Positions 35,871 to 47,376 of a DNA stretch of 64,000 nucleotides are shown here, piece after piece. The translations under genes were made by a program, and so were the position numbers. Source of the DNA: Chrysomallon squamiferum (taxonomy: Eukaryota; Mollusca; Gastropoda; Neomphalida; Peltospiridae). Where the stretch lies: assembly GCA_012295275.1 (NCBI GenBank), contig CM022677.1, positions 14,489,332 to 14,553,331 of the forward strand, in the 5' to 3' direction. A model generated the notes under the pieces. That model was not told the origin of the DNA. It made no database searches and was given only the letters and a program-made list of their open reading frames with translations. How positions within the stretch are numbered: position 1 is the first letter of the stretch; each line of letters begins with the position of its first letter.

Positions 35871-36212
35871 AATATTTTGTAATGACAGTCTGACTAGGAG
35901 TAGTGAGTATAAATAGAAAAAAATACAGGAAGGGTTTCAAGATTAAAAGTGTTTTTTTTATTAAGAATATTAAAGGCTTGAGGTAAAGTTATATTGATAA
36001 CAAGAGGTAGAATTGTAAACTTTGACTTAGTAGTTTAAGTTGGTGTATAGAGAGACATGCAGTGTTAGTTTACACTGAAACACTGATTAGTTTGTAGTCT
36101 GTTTAGATCATCTGAAAATAAAAGTCATTAATGTAATATTTTATTATGTGTCTCTGTTCATTTATCCTTTCATTTATCTATCTTTTTACACATCCAGTGT
36201 CTTTGTTGTATA

Positions 36213-36258
<46 letters not shown>

Positions 36259-36805
36259 ATATTTATATAAAAGGGTATAACTGGTTTCAAACTTAAGATA
36301 ACAAAGATGGCTGTAAAGCAGTTGAAAACAAGTAATTGACTGTAAAAGACTGGAATTTAAAGAGACATGAAAAGAGATGGTATGTTAATCAGAAAGAACA
36401 TACATAGAGTGTCTGTGATACTCTCAGTGTGAATGATATATGTCAACTAGTGTGTGTCTGTTAGTCTGTGTTTTTTATATTATGTGTATACACAAGTTAT
36501 TGTTGGTGAGTATTTGTCTGTCTATATGAATATGTGACTAGATTAAAACATGACTGTTTATGTGTTTGTATATTTTTCTGCATATAAGAGCACACGTTTG
36601 CATATGAGCACGTATGTGCATGTGTATTAAATTAATAGTAAATATGCGATTATTTGTGTACTTTGTGTCTATATGTATGAGAGTGGGGTATATGTTGTAT
36701 ATGTATTTGTTCATGTGCATTTGTACATGTATTTATGTGAGACTGTTTATGTCTAGCCTACCCATTATATGTGTGTGTGTGTGTCTGTGTGTGTAATATA
36801 TATAT

Positions 36806-36858
<53 letters not shown>

Positions 36859-37559
36859 TCGACAAATACATATTCTAAGTTTCAATAAGATGTACAGTGA
36901 GTTACTGATCTTTATTAAATGCTTCATGTAAATTTTCAGTGAGTTCTGTGGATCTTGATGTGCATGATGAGTGAAATCTATGACAACTAAGAAGCAGTTC
37001 ATTATGTATATAGAATAAAGTGATGAAAGGATCAATATAAGACCATATTTTGAAAAAGCGGATGTTTAAATGAATGTAATTGAGAACAATCCATCAAAAT
37101 CTGTTTCAATACATACTGACAGTGTTCACACCAAGTGAATGAAATTCGTCAAAAATAAAAATATTGTCAAAGTAAATTCACCAATACTGGGAGGACAAAG
37201 ACAATTTCATCCATCTGTATTTGCCTGACTCCCTCCTTCATTCATCTAGCTAAGTGTGTTAGAATATGTGTTTTCTTATTACTGAGAGAAAATGGGTGTA
37301 TATGCATAATGTGTGTGCAAGAGTGTGCATGTATTTTTGAGAGAGAGATGAAAAGGTGGACTGGAAGTTTGATAGACTGACAGAGAGATATGTACAATGA
37401 AAGGGATATACAATTAGTGAGAGAGATTGACAGAGAGGAAGAGATGTAGATGACAGACATACAGATAGATACAGATATATGTGTAGAGAGCTATGCTGAT
37501 ATGTGTTTGAGGAAGAAAGTGTTAGTATGTTCATGTTTTAGCGAGACAGGATGGGAGTA
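35740..37559. other. Simple-repeat-rich DNA
   Basis: (TTA)n and (GTT)n at 35737-35872, GT run at 36216-36254, and AT runs at 36796-36851. The rest is TATG/TGTG-biased DNA and, near 37200-37550, AGAG-biased DNA. No supported gene. Confidence 0.6.
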
Positions 37560-38240
37560 TACGAACTAGAGTTCATTATGTTTGTGTACATTTTTTATAA
37601 ATAGATAAAGAGATGGTAATGAATATGTGAATTAGAGTGAATTATGTTTGCATGTGTGTTTTATAGATAGATAAAGAGATGGTAATGAGTATGTGAATTA
37701 GAGTTAATTATGTTTGTGTATGTGTTTTATAGATAGATAAAATGGTAATGAGTATATGAATTAGAGTGAATTATGTTTGTGTATGTGTTTTATTATAGAT
37801 AGATAAAGAGATAGTAATGAGTATATAAATTAGAGTTAATTATGTTTGTGTATGTGTTTTATAGATAGATAAAGAGATGGTAATGAGTATGTGAATTAGA
37901 GTTAAATATGTTTGTGTGTGTGTTTTATAGATAGATAAAGAGATGGTAATGATTATGTGAATTAGAGTTAATTATGTTTGTGTATGTGTTTTATAGATAG
38001 ATACAGAGATGGTAATGAATATTGAATTAGAGTTAATTATGTTTGTGCATGTGTTTTATAGATAGATAAAGAGATAGTAATGAATATGTGAATTAGAGTG
38101 AATTATGTTTGTGTATGTGTTTTATAGATAGATAAAGAGATGGTAATGAGTATATGAATTAGAGTGAGTTATGTTTGTGTATGTGTTTTATAGATAGATA
38201 AAGAAATGGATATGTATATTGAATTAGAGTGAATTATTTC
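37560..38240 (+). repeat. 66-bp minisatellite, about ten copies
   Basis: Tandem units with 'tatgtgaattagagttaatt', 'atgtttgtgtatgtgtttta' and 'tagatagataaagagatggt'. Copies differ by a few substitutions and small indels. Confidence 0.92.
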
Positions 38241-38269
38241 TGGCTGGCGACATCGAAATAATATCTGGA

Positions 38270-39010
38270 AAATAAAAATCTAGTACGAAATGTGTACGAG
38301 ATAGTATGACGTCAGAGTAACAAAAAAAAACAAAAAAAATTAAATCAAAAATTGTTTTCGACCTTTGCAGCAATTACTGCTCAATAATAGGCATATATGT
38401 ATCAACGGCATTAGTTATATGATGTATTTCCTCAAATTAATTTTAATAATGCATTTAGACTTGATTGGATGTTTAAAAGTTTGTAAACACTGATCGGCGT
38501 TCGACGCTGCCATTTTGGATTTTGATCGGAAGTTTCCGTGATCGCTCGGAAACCGTCTGATCGGGTTTTAAAAACATTCAATAAAATAAGCATTTTACAA
38601 TAATTCAAAAAATAATAATAACACATTAAATAAACAAAAACTAAAAGACAAAGAAACCGCAAGGAATGTTATTAAGCTGGTGCTGTTTGTTATAAAACAT
38701 TATACACAATTAGTTCTTTTCAACTAAAAGCAGCAAATCTAATTTACCGTCGCATCGCAAATGCGGAGTAATCTGTTTCAAAAGTTTGTGGTCTACGGGA
38801 AATAACTCTATTTAACACGTTGGAAAATATACAAAAAAGATTGAGTGACAAGTAAAATATTAAAAAGAACAAAATAACAAAAAGAAATCACATAGAATTT
38901 TTTTTTTTTTTTTTTTCAATAAATGAAGCGACGAACGATTATTAGTGACATCATAAGTCTGCTGAATATAGATCATTCACTCAATTTACTGAATTCACTA
39001 AAATGATTTT
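38270..39010 (-). repeat. Direct duplication, copy 1, with a possible minus-strand first exon
   Basis: Matches 43510-44300 in the same orientation. Shared anchors are 'gtacgagat', 'gatcggcgttcgacgctgcc', 'gatcggaagtttccgtga' and 'ggaaataactctatttaaca'. On the minus strand a YY1-like 'aaaatggcagcg' (38507-38518) supplies an ATG. From it a short frame (MAASNADQCLQTFKH, continuing to a stop near 38417) starts; the second copy keeps the first 15 codons with three changes. This could be an old promoter and first exon, or part of a mobile repeat. Confidence 0.6.
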
Positions 39011-39589
39011 ATTTAAACCTATATATTATTTTTTATTTCTATTTAATATAATTGTTTCTTTATAATAAATATACGCCTGAAATAATTTTATTTACTTTCT
39101 TACTCTTTTCTTTTTACCTTGTTTCAGTATTCTTTTTAATTTATCATTTTAATTAGGTCCAACAAGCACGGCAGGACAGTTGACATGATGCGAAAAGCAG
39201 CTCAGACCACAAACTGATAAAAAAAAAACATCCGATGAATATAAAGTTGATAATAATTATTAAACATTATTTACGAAACATCATAAACGTGAAGAATGTG
39301 AACATGGTGATCAGTAAATATAATCATTGAAATTTAGATTAATTTATTACAATAATCGGACATCTCGGTTCTTGGTTTTGTTTCGGTTTGAATAGCAAGA
39401 CATATCTTTGCGGTAGACATACCTAAAATAACATGAAACATTCGAAAATAAACATATAAAAATTATTGATGACAATAGTTAAAATATAAATTATAATAAG
39501 ATTACTGAAGATTTCGTGCTTACAAATTATAATTTATACTAAGTGTACACTCGGTGTTTATTTTTATATCGATCGGAGCTGAAAATAAA

Positions 39590-39720
39590 AATAAATATCC
39601 GGCTAACTCCGTTTTCACGTTCGGGTCTATGACGTCATCAATGCTTTGTTTACATAGATACAGCTGGCGATATTGAAGATTAGCGCATTCGAGTTAGTTC
39701 TGACTCTACTTTCCTACTTT
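39590..39720 (+). promoter_or_regulatory. Candidate promoter of the 40-kb gene
   Basis: A rise in GC with a CRE-like tgacgtca at 39631, 0.5 kb upstream of the first recognised exon. Similar CRE-like sites precede the gene at 57.4 kb. Support is from motif and position only. Confidence 0.3.
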
Positions 39721-40158
39721 TTTACTTTATATATTGAATTGCACCTAGAAGTGATGAAGGTTACATTTGTGTAGGTATAATTTTTATATTATTAACATAT
39801 TTAAGTCCAAACTGGACATATTGTTTTATTCACAGTAGAGGTTGTGCTAGATTATTTTTAGATTAGATAATCAACGATAACTGAAAACTGTGTGTCTGCA
39901 TTACTTTCTAACCTCTAATGCTATGATTCCTGTTTCTTATATTGTTAATATACCCTTGTCAAAATATGTTTATTTTTAAATAAAAATAACAACAACAATC
40001 AATTACAGATAGTGTTTCGAATGTTTTTATTTAAAAAGAATAAAGGAGTGTAAAACATATCTCATTATCTGACAACTATTATTTTATTAATTCTTCACGT
40101 CTAAAAATATTTAGTCAATGGTTTCTATAAAATACTTGAACAGTTCTGTTATTTTCAG

Positions 40159-40375
40159 AATCCGTTTCGAAGAGCCCATGGACGTCGACCCATTCGACGA
40201 CAGAGACATTCAACCAATGGAGGTTGACCCATTCGACGACAGAGACATTCAACCAGTGGAGGTTGACCCATTCGACGACAGAGACATTCAACCAGTGGAG
40301 GTTGACCCATTCGACGACAGAGACATTCAACCAATGGAGGTTGACCCATTCGGGGAACCCATGGATACATCCTGA
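40159..40375 (+). CDS. Acidic protein with four 13-residue repeats (gene 4)
   Basis: Acceptor 'ttattttcag' at 40149-40158, then a frame reading IRFEEPMDVDPFDDRDIQ and repeating the 13-residue unit PMEVDPFDDRDIQ (39 bases), four copies in all. It then ends with FGEPMDTS and TGA at 40373. The product is strongly acidic and probably disordered. The other + frame is also open through the repeats (HSTTETFNQWR...), runs past 40375, and would splice at gtatca (40384) in phase into the exon at 40521, so the coding frame is not certain. The acidic frame is favoured because it has a methionine/proline/aspartate pattern typical of linear-motif proteins and ends cleanly. The 5' exon is not identified; minus-strand open frames are shadows of the repeat. 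Confidence 0.5.
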
Positions 40376-40520
40376 GTATAAGGTATCATAATAAAATATG
40401 TTGAAACATTATTATTTTTCGCAAGTATTCTCTACTTTCATATTAGACACCGCTATACTGCGAATGAAGTAAAGATAACATTATATAATAAATAAACATT
40501 TTTCTTTTCTTCTTGTACAG

Positions 40521-40604
40521 GTGGATTTCTTTGGTTCTCCCGATCGTTCACGTCCAATGCAAGGACACCGACGTCCATGGGCTCCACCCTCTTCCCGTGT
40601 GTAG
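40521..40604 (+). CDS. Arginine/proline-rich exon after the acidic repeat exon
   Basis: Acceptor 'ttcttcttgtacag', then 27 codons VDFFGSPDRSRPMQGHRRPW and seven more residues to TAG (40602). It is read as protein only if the alternative frame of the preceding exon is used; otherwise it is 3' untranslated sequence. The GC content is well above the local average. Confidence 0.35.
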   Translation: MDFFGSPDRSRPMQGHRRPWAPPSSRV

Positions 40605-40745
40605 CGGGCACGTGAAAAGCACGACCTGGAGCTGACTTGAAGCGAAAAGCAGCTCAAAGCATGAACTGGCAAAAACAACCGATGAACACAAAAGTTGAAA
40701 AAAAGTTTCAAACACGAAACATAAAAATGTAAATCATGCCAGTCA
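40605..40745 (+). repeat. 3' segment duplicated from or to 39165-39290
   Basis: 'gcgaaaagcagctca' followed by 'aactg', an A-run and 'ccgatgaa' occurs here and at 39190-39245, about 80% alike by eye. The 39-kb copy probably marks an earlier duplicate of this gene's 3' end. Confidence 0.5.
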
Positions 40746-41139
40746 TATATATCTTGATCGGTGCTGGTGATTAAAGAGTTTTTTTTCTCTCAGTGTTTAT
40801 TTATGAACATATATTTCAGAAATGTTTTAGAATACATATACATATATATATATATTCAAACCATGTACTCTATATACTTTTACATTTGTAAAGATTAATA
40901 TTTTTCTAAATTAAAAGGTGTGGTTGTTTTTCTCTTTCATGCAATCAGGTTTAGCACAGATTTTGTTTTTAAAATCTACATTATTACATAATTAAATATA
41001 GTTTATAAATTTTAATTTGTACTATTTATTTTTTGTTTTGAAGTGTCCAAACTCATTTCAGAAATGATATCAGATTTTATTCATACTGAGAAGACAGAAA
41101 TCTCGTGTGGTTAGCCGCTCTGTATATCTTACAATCTAT

Positions 41140-42320
41140 ATATAGGGTATTGCTACTTTTTTCTAATTTCGAATACAGTGCCATTATTTTGAAAGTCCTT
41201 TCTATATTCAGAAAGACAGACAGGCTATCAGAGTAGAGACAGAAGTGTATGTACTTAAGAATAAGTTATGACATATAAATATTTTACCAGATATTACTTG
41301 ATAATTAAGTATTATACGTTCTGTGTTTAATATGCTATTTAACAGAAAACATTATAGACACTTCTTATCTTATCATATTTACCTTCTAATCAGCAGATGA
41401 AGACTATGCTTTCAGTGTAGATAAACACAGACTAGATTTCCAGATTAATGTTCTCTTTATAAACAATGCCAGACATCACTAATGTCTCGTTAACAGTTTA
41501 TTTGTACTTCCAGTCATGCCTCCCCCCTAACTCCACATATTCCTCTCAACACAGTTTATATATTAAGTCAATTTCCATTGATGTATCACTGAATCCATGG
41601 ACCTACAATGAGGATCTTATTTGTTAACAATGTGATAATGTCTGAAAAGTAATTGCTTATATAACTAAAAACCTTTCAGTCCATCATTCCCTCTTTTTAT
41701 CCCTTTATTATTTTCCCAATTCTTCTTTGCACCAAAACTTTCATCCATCTAACACTCCATCCATACTTACCTACCTGCATGTTTCTATCTAACTATTTGG
41801 AAGCCCAGTCTACATTTTTAAATGTACACAGAGTTTTTGAAGTAAAATCACACCTGTAATGTTTACTATAATGCTACAGTACCCACATAAAACAACGACA
41901 ACAACAATAGTAATATAAATAAAATAAAATGTTAATCTTTATTCGATTTCTTTACTTCTCAATATCCATAAGACTTCAAACGTTAACATCATCGCTCAGT
42001 CTGGATGTATATATATTTGTTTTATTTCATCATCAGTTTCTCTGGCTATTTGTCTATCTATCTGTCTCTTTATTGGTCAACCTGTGGTGTAGCTTAATCT
42101 CGCACCTGCTCACCTCTTTCTAACATAGAAACAGACTTTAATGAAGAAATCATATGATTTTTTTTACTCATATACATGTGCCCATTACCTGTCTAGCTAA
42201 CCATTTATTCATCACTATCCTCTGTCTGTCTGTCTGTCTGTATCTATATTTATTTATATAATTATCTCTCATTCTCTGAAAAATCATACACACATGGCAT
42301 ACTTCTCTGTTTCATAGTGA
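41140..42320 (-). repeat. Dispersed repeat family B, right copy (inverted)
   Basis: Reverse complement of segments at 7073-7760, including 'atagggtattgctac', 'caacctgtggtgtagcttaa' and 'ttatctctcattctctgaaa'. It is surrounded to 43380 by TCTA/TCTG-rich DNA and a (CA)n run at 43202-43250. No gene is seen from 40750 to 43500. Confidence 0.7.
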
Positions 42321-43197
42321 GGTAAATATCTTTTCTCTCTCTGTAAAACACAAACACATATAATCACACCTACATATCAGTTTCTCTCAGGCTAGCTATC
42401 CAACTGCAATCTAACACCCATATAAACATACTCTTATTCATACATTTAGTTATATACCAATCCTCTAACATAAATACAAATACTCATGATTGTGACTCTG
42501 TGTATCCATGTATCTATTTATGTTGTTTGTATAGTTGATTCTGTGTGTGTTTGTGGGTGTATCCATCCATCCATCTATATCTACCCTCTCTAACACACAT
42601 ATATATAAACATACATCTATTCACTCATGTATTTATTTATTTATATTTAATCTATTATCTCTCCATCAATCATCTGACTCTCTCAAAGTTTTGACACCCA
42701 TTTATATACCCATTCTCTCTAACACATATATTTATGCACACACATACACATCAGTTTATCTATGTTAGCTGTACATATCTATCTATATATATATGTACCT
42801 AATTATTGTCTACCTAACATATCAATCTATCTCTGAAGCGATGTCTAACTATCTCTATATCAATCTATCTCACCTTCTCAGTTATACATAGCCACAGTCT
42901 ATTTTGTTGTCACACAAAACACAAATGAACACACACACACACACACGTACGTATACACTCTTTCTATTTACATCCTTTTTAAATATTTAAATACACTCTT
43001 TCTATCTAGTGATCTGTCTATAAATATATTTATTTATCTATTTATCCCATATACATAAGCAACAGACTCGGTCGTTCTTACAGATGTGCAGATATACTCA
43101 TGCCTCCTTGCATCTGTCTATCTTTCTAGTAATCTATTTATCTTTCTTCTGTCTATCAAGTTACCTGTCCGTTATCATCTACCATCTATCCATTCTT

Positions 43198-43254
<57 letters not shown>

Positions 43255-43509
43255 GTTACTTATCCTTTTATATAGATATACATACTAATCATCTTCTAAA
43301 CATACAAATACTTTATCATTCCTATACACGTGTATGTGTATATATATGTATGTATGTATGTGTGTGTAGATCCATCCTTCCAACCAGCGTCAGTGAACAT
43401 TATTAATTTCATTTCAATTTATTTTATTTCAATTATTTTATTTTATTTTTATTTATTTACTTATTTTTTTAATTTACTTTCTGACGATGTCGTAATAAAA
43501 AGTGAAACA

Positions 43510-44300
43510 AAAAAAGGAGTACGAAATGGGTACGAGATGATATATTACGTAAACGTCAGAAAAAAATAAAAAATAAAAAAGAAATGTTACCACATTTTCA
43601 CCAGAGAATTAGCCATCTATGTATAAGCGGCATTGGTTATATGACATAATTCTCCAAATTACTTTTAATGATCCATGTAGAATTATATATAAAGGTCTAC
43701 ATGTTTAAAAGTGTGTAAATATTGATCGGCGTTCGATGCTGCCATCTTGGATTTCGATCGGAAGTTTCCGTGAGGTCACGGAAGTTTTTAAACTTCCAAA
43801 TACAATTATTTTACGTCTACTTTCTGAACTTTTTATGATTTACACTGATAAAGTTGATTGTACAAAACCGTGATCTCTTGCGCCTTTCCGAACTACTTTT
43901 TCAACTAAAATAAATGAAATAAATAAATAAAATAAATAAATAAAATTAAATGAAATAACAATTTTACAATAATTCATCAAATAATAATTTCATGTCAAAA
44001 TAGAAAACGCAGGGAATGTTAATAAGCTGGTTCTGTCTGCTACAAAACATTATACAGAATTGATTATTTTCATCTAAAAGCAACAAATCTAATTTACCGT
44101 CACCTCGAATATGCGAGGAGTAATCTATTTCAGAAGTTCGTGGTCTAAGAGAAATAACTCTATTTAACACGCACGTTGGTAAATATACAAATAAGACTGA
44201 GTGTCCAGTAAAATTTAAAAAATAAAATAAAATAAGAAAATAATTCAAGTCGCCTGAATATTGATCATTCACTGAATTTACTAAATTCACTAAAATTATT
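43510..44300 (-). repeat. Direct duplication, copy 2 of the 38.3-kb segment
   Basis: See the copy at 38270-39010. It keeps the ATG of the minus-strand frame (MAASNADQYLHTFKH, then stop). A 108-codon minus-strand open frame at 43964-44290 is not preserved in copy 1 and I do not call it a gene. Confidence 0.6.
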
Positions 44301-44563
44301 TTATTTAAAACTAATAGTAAGTTGAGGTAATTCTGGCCTCAGGGCAATGCTGCCCTCCGAGGTATATTATGACTTGCAGCCGCTATACTGCATTTTGAGG
44401 TTTCAAAAGTAAGTGTTATTTTTTAGTCCTATAGACATAAGGTTAGTGATAAATTATAACAGGTAAACATATAATCAGTTTCTAAGTTCAACAGAAGAAA
44501 CTTGATTAATATGTGATAACTATGCAAGAAATATGCTTTTTATTTTGCTCCACCACTTGGGGC

Positions 44564-45015
44564 AATAAAATCAAAAGGACGAGGTATGCCGAGGTATTGA
44601 CAGAAGAAGAAAGTGTCAAGAGGTATGAAGAAGAGCTGGCAGAAAAGAAGAAGAAGGAGGAAGAAAAGGCAAAGAAAGCAACTTTTTAGAGGCAAAATTA
44701 CAACAACAAAAAATGGAAGATACCAAAGTGAAAACGGCAGTTCAATTTGAATGCTACAGCAGAACCGGTGGATGCAGCTAAAGAAAACGTTGATGGTGAT
44801 GAGCCTGAACTAGAAGACAGAGATGTAGTAGATACACAAGAAAAATGTGAACTCTATGGCAGAGTTGATGATGGAATGAATTCTGATGAGTTCACAGGAT
44901 GTGACGGGTGCCAAAATTGGTACCGTCTTGATTCTTGAGAAAAATCTCGAACTCCCAGCTGGTGCAGACTTTAAAGATATTGTATTCTTGTGTGATGTTT
45001 GTCAAGGTGTTTAGT
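44564..45015 (+). pseudogene. Pogo/Tigger-like transposase C-terminal relic
   Basis: The first frame reads RTRYAEVLTEEESVKRYEEE and then AEKKKKEEEKAKKATF before TAG 44687: the charged coiled-coil tail seen after the DDE domain of pogo-like transposases. After a shift, a frame from 44747 encodes an acidic stretch and then GCDGCQNWYRLD, followed by TGA 44936; further on LCDVCQG occurs in another frame. C-x2-C...W-Y...C-x2-C is the PHD-like zinc knuckle often found at the end of mollusc and cnidarian pogo-like proteins, as I recall. The catalytic region is missing and at least two breaks are present, so it is dead. The flank at 44310-44400 is GC-richer and may be part of the element. Confidence 0.5.
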
Positions 45016-46415
45016 TTATTTAAGTTTTGAGTTTGACTTGTATTATGACTAGGTCTAATTATTATTAGTAAACAATGATTATATAGCAATCATCAGTACA
45101 ACAAATTTGAGGACCAAACTACTCATGAATGTGGGGCCAGAATTACTATTTTATTTATCATTTTAAGTAGTATTATTGCAATTAGTGTTGCTGTTTTTAT
45201 CGTTACTGTCATTATGTCAGTATTACAGTCGTCATTATAAAGAAAGAAACAATTATCAACAAATAAACAGATAGAGAGATAGACACACATACATACACAG
45301 ACACACACACATAGAAAAGAAATAGTTTGGTATACGTGTTTGCCTTAGAGGATAGTTATACACGAAAGATCATATCAGTGAGAGGGTGTTTATGTATATA
45401 GTTAAATAATAGATAGGTACAATGATGGACATAGAGATAGATAGACATTTTACATTGTATAGGCAAATGAACTTGTAAGAAAATGTTTGTACATGCATTA
45501 TTATATAATATCACTTTAAACTCACTTTTCACAACGTTTCTTTTATTGGTCATTTTAATTATTCAGTTCAGTTTTCGGTTTTTCTATCTGTCTGTGTGTC
45601 TGTATGTCTGTCTATGGATTTATCTCTATATATGTCTGTCTGTCTCACTCTCCATCTATCTGTGTGTCTATCTGTCTATCCACCTACCTATCTACCTCTC
45701 AGATTACAGTGATAATAAAAACGTGTCGCTGTAATTAAAACTTCAGTAAAAGAAATGATAAACACTGCAGAAAACGTTGATAATAAAGCAGCGATGATAT
45801 TTTATCTCTCTGGGAGAGGTTCTGTGTATGCCTAAAATACTGAAGGATCTTAGATATTAATATTAATATTAATATATTTATTTATTTATTTATTTGACCC
45901 TGTAAACGGCATCTGAAATGTCCTTTGTATTGCAGTAATGAACAAAAAGGTGTTCTTCTTATTATGATGAACGCTGTTTACCATATATAATGGAACTGAA
46001 CGACAATATTTACAGTTTATTTGCTTCAACCAGACCTGTTTATACTAATACATTTAAATTCAGCGAAAGAACCGTAATTTTTTACATTCATATATAGATT
46101 ATATCTAGTTGAATATTGTCTAATTATCAATTTAATTTTTAGGGGAGATAATAGAATATCACTTTCTACAGTTAATTAAGAATTAATCTGTAACAGCGCA
46201 GTATATTTACAGAACTTGTGTTATAATAAACAAGATTCATCTCGCGCATCCTCGCCTTTTCACTTTACTTTTAATAATAAAAACGTCTGTTAATGTTTCT
46301 CTATATTCTAGGCTTTTCTACTAAGAAAGATGCACTTGCAAATATCAATAACATGGTGAAGTTAATTCCTCTTAATCTAGCCTCTCACCTCTCAACTGCA
46401 AATCTACTAACCTAA

Positions 46416-46447
<32 letters not shown>

Positions 46448-47160
46448 TAATACGCATTATTAAACGTTGATTCATTTTTCAACTTGTTAGATACGTTACA
46501 CCTGTTAATGAAAAATTAAGCTTATTATTTATTTATTTATTTATTTATTTATTAATTTATTATGCAAAATAAAATTATCTAATATTGTTAATAAAAAAAC
46601 ATTACCTCTATTTTTCAATACACTGTGTTTTCAATACATAATATTACCGCTACGCCTCTGTTTACAACATAAAACATGTAACATAAATAGCGATGGCTGT
46701 ACTGAAGTTGCATCTTATTTTCATAACGCCGTGTAAAATTACTCCTACTTAGCTGTTCTGTGAAACAAGTTCTGTTAATAAAATGTCACATTAGTATGAA
46801 AGCCTTCTCGATATTCTCATATAATTCTACTGCTGTTTATAAAAAAATCACATTATTATTACAGATAAAACTAAATATCTAAAACAGAACATAATTTGCG
46901 AAATAGAGAGTTATGTACCCTATTTTCAACAGTAGCTGTAGAGCTGATACTTAGTGAGTTAGATTTTCAGATTCATATTATTAACAAAAGACTTAATTTT
47001 TGTTTTCGTTTTATTTTTCATCTCTCTCTCTCCCTTCCTGATAGTATTTTTTTTTACTTCCAGACAAAGTGTTATATGTATTTTAGGAAATATACTTTTT
47101 CTAAGCAGAAGAACGATGAAGGTGATTTTCAATAATTACACCATAGACTGTGTTTTTAAT
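45016..47160. other. Repeat-rich DNA without a recognised gene
   Basis: GATA/TCTG tetranucleotide zones (45260-45330, 45580-45700), TTTA run (45880-45896), A-run of about 25 at 46418-46442, TTTA run at 46530. Parts (for example 'tcttattttcataacgcc' at 46715) also occur in the left inverted-repeat arm (25390-25415), so a third, very diverged copy of that repeat may lie here. Confidence 0.45.
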
Positions 47161-47205
47161 TACATTTTTTCTGGTGATTAATATTTAAGCAGAATATTTT
47201 AAGAA

Positions 47206-47376
47206 ATGTGGAAGTTGTTCGTCCTATACAACGGCGAGTGTTTTGTGAAGAAACGTTTCAGTGAAACTTGTGAAGACACGACGGTTTTGTTCTTCAAAAA
47301 GTCACAGGTATTTGAGTGTTTACAGAAAACAAGAAACTTTGACGTACATATATATTTTGTAGAGAAGAAGCTGTAA
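47206..47376 (+). CDS. Intact 56-codon ORF, unknown small protein
   Basis: A frame from ATG 47206 to TAA 47374 encodes MWKLFVLYNGECFVKKRFSE, then 36 more residues ending FVEKKL. The amino-acid mix is balanced (aromatics, cysteines at residues 12, 22 and 38, charged pairs) and unlike the repeats around it. It is interrupted by no stop. A donor-like gtattt at residue 34-35 could instead end a first exon. In-frame context upstream of the ATG is AT-rich and non-coding. The ORF lies inside the spacer of the long inverted repeat. I do not recognise the protein; it may be the first exon of something longer. Confidence 0.4.
   Translation: MWKLFVLYNGECFVKKRFSETCEDTTVLFFKKSQVFECLQKTRNFDVHIYFVEKKL

Noticed and set aside
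40115-40370. Two minus-strand repeat frames over the acidic-repeat exon
   Set aside because: They mirror the 39-bp repeat, and the plus strand has the acceptor and a clean stop.
43964-44290. 108-codon minus-strand ORF
   Set aside because: The frame is not kept in the duplicate at 38.3-39.0 kb and includes a mollusc repeat motif.
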